The notes beneath the pieces were generated by a model. That model saw only the letters and a list, made by a program, of their open reading frames with translations, was not told the DNA's origin and ran no database searches. Both the position numbers and the translations under genes were made by a program. DNA of 64,000 bases from Microvelia longipes (taxonomy: Eukaryota; Arthropoda; Insecta; Hemiptera; Veliidae), in NCBI GenBank assembly GCA_018340805.1, contig JACMZG010001863.1:27173342-27237341 (forward strand), read 5' to 3'. Of the stretch, positions 22,541-35,477 are shown piece after piece. How positions within the stretch are numbered: position 1 is the first letter of the stretch; each line of letters begins with the position of its first letter.

Positions 22541-25500
22541 TAACAACATGTCCAGACGTCATAAAATGTCGTCAGTGACGTCATAAAGTGTCGTCAGTTA
22601 CGTTATAAAATGTGAATGTCGTCTGTGACGTTATAAAATGTCGTCAGTGCCGTCATAAAATGTCAGTGGCGACAAAAATGTTGTCAACGACAGTATAAAG
22701 TGTCGTCAGTGACGTCATAAGTGAGGACATAAATTGTCTTCAATGTCGTCAGTGATGTTTTAAAGTTTCGTCAGTGACGTTATAAAGTGTCGTCAGTGAC
22801 GTTATAAGTGTTGTCAGTGACGCCATAAAATGTCGTCAATGTCGTCAGTGACGTCGTCAATGACAGTTTAAAATGCCGTCAGTAACAGTTTCAAATACCG
22901 TCAATGTCGTCAGTGACGTCGTACGTGACAGTTTCCAATACGTCAATGTCGTCAGTGACAGTTTAAAATGCCGTCAATGTCGTCAGTGACGTCGTCAGTG
23001 ACAGTTTAAATGCCGTCAATGTCGTCAGTGACAGATTCAAATACATTCAATGTCGTCAGTGACGTCGTCAGTGACAGTTTCAAATGCGTCAAAGTCGTCA
23101 GTGACTCGTCAGTGACAGTTTCAATACAGTCAATGTCGTCAGTGACAGTTCAAAATCAATGTCGTCAGTGACGTCGTCAGTGACAGTTTAAAATGCCGTC
23201 AATGTCGTCTATGACAGATTCAAATACATTCAATGTCGTCAGTGACGTCATCAAGTGGCAGTTTAAAATGCCGTCAATGCGTCAGTGACGTCGTCAGTGA
23301 CAGTTTCAAATACATTCAATGTCGTCAGTGACAGTTTAAAATGCCGTCAATGTCGTCAGTGACGTCGTCAGTGACAGTTTAAAATGCCGTCAATGTCGTC
23401 AGTGACAGATTCAAATACATTCAATGTCGTCAGTGACGTCGTCAGTGACAGTTTAAAATGCCGTCAATGTCGTCAGTGACGTCGTCAGTGACAGTTTATA
23501 ATGCCGTCAATGTCGTCAGTGACGTCGTCAGTGACAGTTTAAAAATGCCGCCAATGTCGTTAGTGACTAGTCAGTGACAGTTTAAAATACCGTCAATGTC
23601 GTCAGTGACGTCGTCAGTGACAGTTTTAAATATTTTAAACTGTCACTGACGACGTCACTGACGACATTAAATATATTTGAAACTTACACTGACGACATTG
23701 ACGGCATTTTAAACTGTCACTGACGACGTCACTGACGACATTGACGGCATTTTAAACTGACGACATTGACGACATTTTAAACTGTCACTGACGACATCAC
23801 TGACGACATTGAATGTATTTGAAACTGTCACTGACGACGTCACCTGTATATTAAACTGTCTCTGACGACTTCACTGACGAATTGACTGTATTTGAAACTG
23901 TTACTGACGACGTCATGATGACATTAAATATATTAAAACTGTCACTGACGACATTGACGGCATTTTAAACTTCACTGACGACGTCACTGACGACATAAAT
24001 GTATTTGAAACTGTCACTGACGACATTAAATATATTTAAACTGTCACTGACGACATTGACGGCATTTTAAACTGTCACTGACGACGTCACGACGACATTG
24101 AATGTATTTGAAACTGTCACTGGACGACGTCACTGACGACATTGAATGCCTGTCACTGACGACGTCACTGACGACATTGATTGTATTTGAAACTGTCTGA
24201 CGACGTCACTGACGACATTGACGGCATTTAAACTGTCACTGACGACGTCACTGACGACATTGACTGTATTTGAAACTGTCACCTGACGACGTCACTGACA
24301 GACAATTGAGGCTTAAACTGTAACTGACGACGTCACTGACGACATTAAATATATTTGAAACTGTCACTGACGACATTGACGGCATTTTAAACTGCCACTG
24401 ACGACGTCACTGACGACATTAACGGCATTTTAAACTGTCACTGACGACATTGACGACCTTTTTATCTGTCACTGACGACGTCACTGGCGACATTGACTGT
24501 ATTTGAAACTGTCACTGACGACGTCACTGACGACATTGACGGCATTTTAAACTGTCACTGACGACGTCACTGACGACATTGAATGTATTTGAAACTGTCA
24601 CTGACGACGTCACCTGTATTTTGACTGTCACTGACGACGTCACTGACGATATTGACTGTATTGAAACTGTCACTGACGACGTCACCTGACGACCTTGACA
24701 GCATTTTAAACTGTCACTGACGACGTCACTGACGACATTGACCTGCATTTAAAAACTGTCACCGACGACGTCACTGACAACATTGACGGCATTTTAAACT
24801 GTCACCGACGAAGTCACTGACGACATTGGCTGCATTTAAAAACGGTCACTGACGACGTCACTGACGACATTGACTGTATTTAAAACTGTTCACTGACGAC
24901 ATTGACGGCATTTTAAACTGTCACTGACGACATTGACTGTTTTTGAAACTGTCACTGACGACGTCACTGACGACATTGACGGCATTAAACTGTCACATGA
25001 CGACGTCACTGACGACATTAAATGTCATTTGAAACTGTCCACTGACGCACGTCACTGACGAGATTGACGGCATTTTTAAACTGTCACTGACGACGTCACT
25101 GACGACATTGACGGCAGTGTCACTGACGACGTCACTGACGAAATAACGGCATTTCAAGTTGTCACTGACGACGTCACTAGACGACATTGACGGCATTTTT
25201 TAAACTGTTACTGACGACATCACTGACGACATTGACGGTATTTTAAACTGTTACCGACGACGTCACTGACGTCACTTTAAACTGTCCCTGACGACGTCCC
25301 ACTGACGAGATTGTTGACATTTTATGACGTCACTGACAACACTTATAACGTCAGTGACGACACTTTATAACGTCACTGACGACGTTTTATGAAGTCGCTT
25401 ACGACATTTTATAACGTCACTGACGAACATTGAAGACATTTTATGTCCTCACTGATGACGTCACTGACGACACTTTATACCGTCGTTGACGACATTTTTT
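22541..25500. repeat. CpG-rich satellite, block 2, itself an inverted repeat
   Basis: It starts with about 300 bp of ATAAAATGTCGTCAGTGACG units (22,555-22,840), then 43-bp monomers in reverse orientation to about 23,630. After TTTTAAATATTTTAAAACTG-like sequence at the turning point (about 23,634) come forward monomers to about 25,270. It ends with the complement of the opening units (25,280-25,500), continuing after the gap at 34,118-34,276. Small indels increase towards 25,500, as expected at a poorly polished contig end. Confidence 0.9.
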
Positions 25501-26500
25501 NNNNNNNNNNNNNNNNNNNNNNNNNNNNNNNNNNNNNNNNNNNNNNNNNNNNNNNNNNNNNNNNNNNNNNNNNNNNNNNNNNNNNNNNNNNNNNNNNNNN
25601 NNNNNNNNNNNNNNNNNNNNNNNNNNNNNNNNNNNNNNNNNNNNNNNNNNNNNNNNNNNNNNNNNNNNNNNNNNNNNNNNNNNNNNNNNNNNNNNNNNNN
25701 NNNNNNNNNNNNNNNNNNNNNNNNNNNNNNNNNNNNNNNNNNNNNNNNNNNNNNNNNNNNNNNNNNNNNNNNNNNNNNNNNNNNNNNNNNNNNNNNNNNN
25801 NNNNNNNNNNNNNNNNNNNNNNNNNNNNNNNNNNNNNNNNNNNNNNNNNNNNNNNNNNNNNNNNNNNNNNNNNNNNNNNNNNNNNNNNNNNNNNNNNNNN
25901 NNNNNNNNNNNNNNNNNNNNNNNNNNNNNNNNNNNNNNNNNNNNNNNNNNNNNNNNNNNNNNNNNNNNNNNNNNNNNNNNNNNNNNNNNNNNNNNNNNNN
26001 NNNNNNNNNNNNNNNNNNNNNNNNNNNNNNNNNNNNNNNNNNNNNNNNNNNNNNNNNNNNNNNNNNNNNNNNNNNNNNNNNNNNNNNNNNNNNNNNNNNN
26101 NNNNNNNNNNNNNNNNNNNNNNNNNNNNNNNNNNNNNNNNNNNNNNNNNNNNNNNNNNNNNNNNNNNNNNNNNNNNNNNNNNNNNNNNNNNNNNNNNNNN
26201 NNNNNNNNNNNNNNNNNNNNNNNNNNNNNNNNNNNNNNNNNNNNNNNNNNNNNNNNNNNNNNNNNNNNNNNNNNNNNNNNNNNNNNNNNNNNNNNNNNNN
26301 NNNNNNNNNNNNNNNNNNNNNNNNNNNNNNNNNNNNNNNNNNNNNNNNNNNNNNNNNNNNNNNNNNNNNNNNNNNNNNNNNNNNNNNNNNNNNNNNNNNN
26401 NNNNNNNNNNNNNNNNNNNNNNNNNNNNNNNNNNNNNNNNNNNNNNNNNNNNNNNNNNNNNNNNNNNNNNNNNNNNNNNNNNNNNNNNNNNNNNNNNNNN
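25501..26500. other. assembly gap (1,000 N)
   Basis: Exactly 1,000 Ns, a conventional scaffolding spacer of unknown true size. The flanking sequences show that it probably hides an overlap, not missing DNA (see 26,501-34,117). Open frames crossing it are artefacts. Confidence 0.99.
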
Positions 26501-29500
26501 AGCGTACACTTTTGAATTTTTATTTCCTGCACTGTATTTCTGATCAATTCTGACATGTGAATTCTGCTTAATCTATATAAGGTGCTTGCAAAATAAATTT
26601 CTACATGTGGGTTATAAAGTAACAGAATCGTGACAAATATCTTTTTTTAAATGGTTTGGTGCTGATTAGAATGCATCAATGTGAATAATGCTTTAAAACA
26701 CCAGAAACCCTTAGAGCTTTTCTTACTGTAATTTATCTAAAACTTTTAATCAGAAATTCTCTGTAGGTTGATCTTCAGAAGGCAAAGGTTCTATAACCTC
26801 GGGATAATGGATATTAATTATTACGAATTTCCTATAAAAGCATAGTGATTGTTCTACTTATTAAATTAAAGGCAGATTGTAAATTGAACGCAACTGTCAA
26901 TACCAAGTTGCTTTTGCAGTTGGCACATCCCGGACACAAGCTGCCTCATAAAGAGCCTTGTCATAGGGCTCTCTTTTGTTGTGTTTCAAGTATCTATCCT
27001 AATGAATTATCTATCTATTGAAAATCTTAACAATAATTTAATTTATGTAACAGCGTATATCCAAGTCGCTTTAAATTTGTAAGGAAGCTTTTTCCAAAAT
27101 CCCTTTCAAACAGAATTTAGAAATTAATTTCTTGATTATTTTTTATTGCTCAAGACTGGCTATAAATAACAAATCTGTAACAGGTTATAGCACCCTAGTA
27201 TGGCCTTTAGTAATCTAGCAAAACCACAACATAATCTATAAACGTTCTATCCTCACACTGTTTATTCCAATGCATATAATTCAGATGACAACCCTTGATT
27301 TTTTATAATAAATAAAACACAATTATTTTTTTTAAATGGTTTTAATAAGTATTGGTCTAATATTAAAATATTTTATTTTTATTGCTTGATGAGCCCTGGT
27401 TGCCATTACACATTCAAGGCAGGTACCTTCTTAATGTAGGCTTGGTACAGAATCCGGCCATATGTTATCGCTTAAATAAAACCCAGCTTTCTTTCCAAAA
27501 AAATGGGTGTAAGTGGCTAAGTATCCCATTAACTATTTTTAGAGGTTTAATGGTTTTAGTTGGTGTTTGAACCCTAAGGTTACGTGATTTATGTTACCTC
27601 ATAAGTTTATGTTGGAATTGAATGAAATGATAAAAAGAATTTTTGACTTGGTTGCTCGTGAGAATCAGTTTAGATAAGAATCAGGTATGGTTTCTTATGG
27701 AATCAACAAATTTTCCCAACAGCATTTATCCAAATTATCCTGATTTATCAACAAATCACGGGGTTGCTGAATGAAGATTAAAACGTTTTGCTTCGATCAA
27801 GACGTAACATGTCAGAGACAAAATACAGGTCATGACGTCTCCATCAGAGACGAAATGTCCATGAAGTCAATGGTTAAAATGAACGTCATGGATCACAAAC
27901 GTAATGACTTTTTCGAGTCACAGACCAATAACTTTTTATAATATTTTTAAACATATCGCACAAATCACAACAAAATGTCGCTGTATGACGTCACTTGTCA
28001 CAGAAAAAAATTGTCCGTCATGACATCCATAGACCAAATTTATCGTCAATGACATTTAAAAAGTCACCAAAATCAGAAAATGCGTCCTGATCAGTTTTAA
28101 AATTTGTCATGACGGACAAGTTATTACTTTTTTTTGTCATGACGACGAAGGTCAACATTTTTAAATTTTTTGAATCAAGTCACTGAACAAATGTTCCTCC
28201 TGATGTTAGTGGTCACAAAAATGTCGTCATGCCGTATTTTTATTAACCTTGATGTCATGACGACATTTTTCAGGTAGATGTCGTCAAGACCCAACAGCGG
28301 AAAAAAGGTCCTCATGACGCTAAGGGTCAAAAACATGTCCTATGACATAAGATGTCCAGTAAATGTCTGCAATCCGTCAGTCACAAAACAAAATGTATAA
28401 ATGACGTCAAATGTAACAAAAAAGTTGAATACGTCAAGTGCAAAAAAATACGTCGATGAGCGGTCAAAGTCTAAACGAATATTCAGTCATTACGTCATGT
28501 GCACTGAAGAAAATTTGTCAATGACGTTAAGTGTCACAGGGAAAAAAACTGACGTCATGACGTAAGTGTCACTAAATTGTTATATGCCGTAAAGTATAAC
28601 AGAAAACAATTGTCATCATGCATGTCAAGTGTCACAGAAAAATGTTGTTATGACGTCAAATGTCACAACAAATGTTATAACAGTCAAGTGTCAACAAAAC
28701 AAAATTGTAATAACGGTCGTGTCACAAAAAAATTTACGTGACATAAAGGTCAAAAGTAGGCAACCAAGTGTCCGTCTTACGTCATGTTCAGCTGAAAGAA
28801 ATCTTCATGAACGTCGAGTCTCAAAAAAGATGTCCAAGACGTCAAGTGTGCCAGAAAATAGGTTGTTTATGAATCTAAAGATCCCAAAAAAAATTTCGAC
28901 AGTAACGTCGCTGTCACAAAAAATGTCAATTATTATGTCTCAAACTGTCACAGAAAAAAAAAAATATCGCATGACGTCAAGTAGAACGAAAAACTCGCTC
29001 TCTCGCAGTGTCGACTGTTTTCTGTAACATTAAGTAAAGGACGGCATTTGTTACAGTGACATTTGAGTTAATGACATTTTTCATCTGTGACACTAACGTA
29101 TTGACGCAATTTTTTTGTTACACCTTAAACTACATGAATTTTTTTTCTGTGAATTTGACGTCATGTCCGACAAGAGTTACAAAAAGTATCTATGACGACA
29201 AGGTCTCAAAATAAATGTCGTCAGACGTCAGTGTCACAAAAATGTTCGTCATGAAAAAAGTTTAGGAAGAAAAAATACTCGTCAGACGACAAGTTCAAAT
29301 GAAAAATGACTCATGGACGACACTAAACAAAAAATGTCAAGAACACTGTCATAATGGACGAATTAGTTTTACAAGAAAAATGACGTCATGCAATAAAATG
29401 TGCAAGAAATATGACGTAAGATTACATTTTTTCTGTATAATTACGTCATTACGAAATTTTTTTCAGACACTTTTAAACTTCGTCAATATCGTCAGTAACC

Positions 29501-32500
29501 GTTTAAAATGTCGTCAGTGTCGTCGTCAGTGACAGTTAAGAATGCCGTCAATGTCGTCTGTGACGTTCGTCAGTGACAGTTTAAAATGCCGTCGATGTCG
29601 TCATTGACGTCGTCAGTGACAGTTTAAAAATGCCGTAAATGTCGTCAGTACGTTACTACGACGTCACTGACGACATTTTAAACTGTCACAGCGACGTCAC
29701 TGACGACATTTTAATGTCACTGACGACGTTTTCAATTGTCACTGACGACATTGACGAAAATTAAAACTTTCACTGACGACGTTACTGACGACATTGACCG
29801 CATTTTAAACTGTTACTGACGACGTCACAGATAACATTGACGACATTTAAAACTGTCACTGACGACATCGACGACAGTTTAAACTGTCACTGACGCCATC
29901 GACGACAGTTTAAACTGTCACTGACGACATCACGGACGACATCGACGGTATTTTAAACTGTCACTGACGACGTCACTGACGACATTGACGCCATTTGAAA
30001 CTGTCACTGAGAGTCATGACGACATTGACAGCACTGGTCTGACGCATTTTAACACTGTTCACTATACGTCGCCTGACGACCATTGACGGCATCTATAAAC
30101 TTGTCATGACGACGCACTGACGACATTGAGGTATTTTAAACTGTCATTGACGACGTCATGACGGACATGACGGTTAAAGCTGTCATGAACGACGTCACTG
30201 ACCGAACATTGACGGCATTTAAAGCTGACACTGACGACGTCATAACGAGTTGGCGGCAATTTTAAAACGGTTCACTGACGACGTCACTGACGACATTGAC
30301 ATAACATTAAACTGTCACTACGACCTCACTGACGACATTGACGTATTTAAAATGTCATGCACGTCAACTGATGCATTGAAATGTATTTGAAACTGTCATG
30401 ACGACGTCACTGACGAATTGACGGATTTTGAACTGATCATGGACGACGCCAATGACGCATTGACGAAGTTTTATGGTCATTGCAACACTTCTAACGTCAC
30501 TGAGAATCATTATAACATCACGTAACACATTGAAGAAATTTTATTTCCTCACTGAACGAGTACTGAAATGCGGATTTAAACTGAGTCACTGACAAACATT
30601 GACGGCATTTTAACTTCACTGACGACGTCACTGACGACGATTGACGGGCATTTAACTAGTCCTGATACGTCCATGACGACATTGACGGCATTATAAACTG
30701 TCACTGACGACGTCGACATGACGACGTCACGACGACGTCACTGACGACGCTCACGACGACGTCACTGGACGACATTGACGGCATTATAAGCTGTCAACTG
30801 ACGACGTTACAGACGACATTGGCGGCATTTTAAACGGTCACTGACGACGTCATGCGCATGACTGATTTGAAAGTCACTGACGTGTCACTGACGACATTGA
30901 CGGATCATTTTTAAACTGTCACTGACGACGTCACTGACGACATTGACTGGTATTTGAAACTGTCACTGAGCGACGTCACTGACGACATTGACGGATTATA
31001 ACTGTCCATGACGACGTTTCTGACGACATTGGCGGCATTTAAACGGGTCACTGACGGTCACTGACGACATTGACTGTATTTGAAACCTGTCACTGACGAC
31101 GTCACTGAGACATCGGCTTTTTAAACTGTCATGTCACTGACGAATTGACGATTTGAACTGTCACTACGACGACCTGACGACATTGACGGCATTTTTAACT
31201 GTCTGACGAAGTCACTGACGACATTGGCTGCATTTAAAAACGGTCACTGACGATGTCACTGACGACATTGACGGCATTATAAACCTGTCACTGACGAGTC
31301 ACGACGACATGACGGCATCTGATACTGACGACGTCACTGACGTCACTTGACATGATAACAACATGTCCAGAACGTCATAAAATGTCGTCAGTGACGTCAT
31401 AAAGTGTCGTCAGTTACGTTATAAAATGTGAATGTCGTCTGTGACGTTATAAAAATGTCGTCAGTGCCGTCATAAAATGTCAGTGGCGACAAAAAATGTG
31501 TCAACAGACAGTATAAGTGTCGTCAGTGACGTCATAAGTGAGGGACATAAATTGTCTTCAATGTCGTCAGTGATGTTTTAAAGTTTCGTCAGTGACGTTA
31601 TAAAAGTTCGGTCTCCAGTGACGTTATAAGTGTTGTCAGTGACGCCATAAAATGTCGTCACGTCGTCATGACGTCGTCAGTGACAGTTTAAAATGCCGTC
31701 AGTAACAGTTTTCAAATACGTCAATGTCGTCAGTGAGTCGTACGTACCGTTTACAATACCGCCATGTGTCAGTGACAGTTTAAATGTCAATGTCGTCAGT
31801 TGACGTCGTCAGTGCAGTTTAAATGCCTGTCAATGGCGTCGTCAGTGACAGATTCAAATACATTCAATGTCGTCAGTGACGTCGTCAGTGATCAGGTGAA
31901 AACAGTCGTCAATGTCGTCAGTGACGTCGTCAGTGACAGTTTCAAACAAGTCAAATGTCGTAGTGAAGTTCAATGCATTCAATGTCAGTGACGTCGTCAG
32001 TGACGTTAAAATGCCGTCAATGTCGTCTTGACAGTCAATAATCGTCGTCAGTGACTCATCAGTGGCAGTTAAAATGCCGTCAATGTCGTCAGACGTCGTC
32101 AGTGACAGTTTCAAATACATTCAATGTCGTCAGTGCAGTTTAAAAATGCCGTCAATGTCAGTGACGTCAGTGCCGTCAATGTCGTTAGGACAGTGACAAT
32201 GTCGTCAGTGACGTCGTCAGTGACAGTTAATAGGCCGTCAATGTCTCAGTGACGTCGTCAGTGACAGATTATAATGCGTCATGTCGTCAGTGACGTCTCA
32301 GTGACAGTTTAAAATGCCGCAATGTCGTTGTGACGTAGTCAGTGACAGTTTAAAATACCGTCAGTGTCGTCAGTGATGTCGTCAGTGACAGTTTAAAATA
32401 TTTTAAACTGTCACGACGACGTCACTGACGACATTAAATATATTGAAACTTACACTGACGACATTGACGGCATTTTAAACTGTCACTGACACGTCACTGA

Positions 32501-34117
32501 CGACATTGACGGCATTTTAAATTGACGACATTGACGACATTTTAAACTGTCGCTGACGACATCACTGACGACATTGATTGTATTTTAAACTGTCACTGAC
32601 GACATTGACTGTATATTAAACTGTCTCTGTTGACTTCTCTGACATTGACTGTATTTGAAACTGTCACTGACGACGTCACTGATGACATTAAATATATTTA
32701 AACTGTCACTGACGACATTGACGGCATTTTAAACTGTCACTGACGACGTCACTGACGACATTAAATGTATTTGAAACTGTCACTGACGACATTAATATAT
32801 TTAAACTGTCACTGACGACATTGACGGCATTTTAAACTGTCACTGACGACGTCACTGACGACATTGAATGTATTTGAAACACTGACGACGTCACTGACGA
32901 CATTGAATGTATTTGAAACTGTCACTGACGACATGTGACTGTCATTTTGACGGCATTTAAACTGTCACTGACGACGTCACTGACGACATTGACTGTATTT
33001 GAAACTGTCACTGACGACGTCACTGACGACATTGACGGCAATTTAAACTGTAACTGACGACGTCACTGACGACATTAAATATATTTTGAAACTGTCACTG
33101 ACGACATTGACGGCATTTTAAACTGCCACTGACGACGTCACGACATTTGATGACTGACTACTGTTGACTTTTGAAACTGTCACTGACGACGTCACTGACG
33201 ACATTGACGGCATTTTAAACTGTCACTGACGACGTCACTGACGACATTGAATGTATTTGAAACTGTCACTGACGACATTGACTGTATTTGAAACTGTCAC
33301 TGACGACGTCACTGACGACATTGACTCATTTGACGACCTTGACAGCATTTTAAACTGTCACGACGACGTCACTGACGACATTGACTGTATTTGAACTGTC
33401 ACCGACGACGTCACTGAAACATTGACGCATTTTAAACTGTCAACCGACGAAGTCACTGACAACATTGGCTGCATTTAAAAACGGTCACTGACGACGTCAC
33501 TGACGACATTGACTGTATTTAAAACTGTTACTGACGACATTGACGGCATTTTAAACTGTCACTGACGACATTGACTGTTTTTGAAACTGTCACTGACGAC
33601 GTCACTGACGACATCGACGGCATTTTAACTGTCACTGACGACGTCACTGACGACATTAAATGTATTTGAACTGTCACTGACGGCGTCACTGACGACATTG
33701 ACGGCATTTTAAACTGTCACTGACGACGTCACTGACGACATTGACGGCAGTGTCACTGACGACGTCATACGGCATTCAAGTTGTCACTGACGACGTCACT
33801 GACGACATTGACGGCATTTTTAAACTGTTACTGACGACGTCACTGACGACATTGACGATATTTTAAACTGTTACCGACGACGTCACTGACGTCACTTTAA
33901 ACTGTCCCTGACGACGTCACTGACGAGATTGTTGACATTTTATGACGTCACTGACAACACTTATAACGTCAGTGACGACACTTTATAACGTCACTGACGA
34001 CGTTTTATGAAGTCGCTTACGACATTTTATAACGTCACTGACGACATTGAAGACATTTTATGTCCTCACTGATGACGTCACTGACGACACTTTATACCGT
34101 CGTTGACGACATTTTTT
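26501..34117. repeat. second, noisier copy of 17,650-25,500 (likely haplotig or unmerged contig overlap)
   Basis: The order of features is the same as left of the gap. Left-arm unique sequence at 26,501-27,800 matches 17,650-18,960. The TGACGTCA array at 27,800-29,470 matches 18,960-20,640. Satellite block 1 at 29,470-31,360 matches 20,641-22,540, and block 2 at 31,360-34,117 matches 22,541-25,500. The first 5-6 kb is full of one-base insertions and deletions relative to the first copy; the last part is clean. The very end of the pre-gap contig (CGTTGACGACATTTTTT) equals the bases ending at 34,117. Net length is about 220 bp shorter. Confidence 0.85.
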
Positions 34118-34282
34118 GTCGTCACTGACATTTTATGACGGCACTGACGACATTTTATAACGTCACAGACGACATTTACATTTTATAACGTAACTGACGA
34201 CACTTTATGACGTCACTGACGACATTTTATGGCGTTACTGACGACATTTTATGACGTCAGGACATGTTGTTATCACGTCAAG
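34118..34282. repeat. end of satellite block 2
   Basis: Continues where the left contig stops at 25,500: CACTGACGACATTTTATGAC-type units. These are the reverse complement of 22,541-22,700 and end with GACATGTTGTTATCACGTCA, the mirror of 22,535-22,555. Confidence 0.85.
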
Positions 34283-35172
34283 TGTCTCAAAAAAATTTCG
34301 TAATGACGTAATATATTACAGAAAAAAATGTAGTCTTACGTCATATTTCTGTGACATTTTTATTCATGACGTCATTTTTCTTTAAAACTATTCGTCATTA
34401 TGACATTGTTCTGTGACATTCTTTTGTTGTACTTGTCGTCATGACGTCATTTTTCATTGACACTTGTCGTCGTGACGATATTTTTTCTTCTAAACTTTTT
34501 TTCATGACGACATTTTTGTGACACCTGACGTCTTGACGACATTTTTTTGAGACACTTGTCGTCATGATGACTTTTTTGTAACTCTTGTCGACATGACGTC
34601 AAATATCACAGAAAAAAAATTCATGTAGTTAAGTGTAACAAAAAATATGTCATGACGTTTAGTGTCACAGATAAATGTCATTATGACGTCAAATGTCACT
34701 GTAACAAATGCCGTCTTTACTTAAAATGTTACAGAAAACAGTCGACACTTGTCGTCATGATGACATTTTTTCTGTTCTACTTGACGTCATGGCGATATTT
34801 TTTTCTGTGACATTTGACATAATAATGACATTTTTTGTGACACGACGTTATGCCGAAATTTTTTTTGGGATTTTAGATGTCATAACAACATTTTTTCCTG
34901 GGACACTTGACGTCTTGGGAACATCTTTTTTGAGACTCGACGTCATGAAGATATTTCTTTCAGTGACACATGACGTAATGACGACACTTGGTTGTGACTT
35001 TTGACGCTATGACGTATTTTTTTTGTGACACGACGTTATTACAATTTTTTGTGACACTTGACGTTATTACAATTTTTTGTGACATTTGACGTCATGACAT
35101 CTTTTTTTAGACACTTGACGTCATAACAACAATTTTTTCTGTGACACTTGACATCATGATGACATTTTTTCT

Positions 35173-35477
35173 TTTATTTATTTATTTATAAAACTTACGG
35201 ACTAATGTCCTCTTACAAAGTTGCAGAATAATTGTGTTCTCATATAAATTAAAATTTAAAAAAAAAACAAATGTGAATAAAAATATTGAAACATTAAAAT
35301 AAAAAAATTAAAACCAAGTACAAATTAAAGAACAAAATTTAAAGTAAATTTTAAATATACTTTACCATCGAAATAAAATGATAAAATAATAAAAAGCAAT
35401 ATAAAAAACATGAACAAAAGAAAGAATAGCATAACCAATAATAAACACTTTTAGTTAATGAAAACTAACTAACTTTC
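35173..35477 (-). mobile_element. short retroposon insertion with (AAAT)n tail in the right arm
   Basis: Compared with the left arm (19,780-19,800), about 305 bp interrupt ATTTTTTCTGTTATAC, with TTTCT on both sides as a likely target duplication. On the minus strand the insert ends GTCCGTAAGTTTTATAAATA and further TAAATAAA repeats, the tail style of insect LINEs and SINEs. No coding part, so it is a SINE or 5'-truncated LINE. Confidence 0.65.

Noticed and set aside
24524..25196. Open frames with VVSDVVSDSLKC-type repeats in the satellite (also 31,800-32,120 and 28,629-29,532)
   Set aside because: These are translations of 43-bp and related repeats. They shift with each indel, and no frame is kept between copies.
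20641..25500. CRISPR-like regular repeat array
   Set aside because: Monomers are directly adjacent without unique spacers, orientation switches inside the array, and the genome is clearly animal.
25441..26556. Four long open frames across the gap
   Set aside because: They consist almost entirely of X from the 1,000 Ns and have no real coding content.
26501..34117. Genuine tandem duplication of the left half of the foldback
   Set aside because: Exact continuation of the left contig end at 34,117, the noise gradient and the 1,000-N spacer fit an unmerged overlap better. Long reads could still overturn this.
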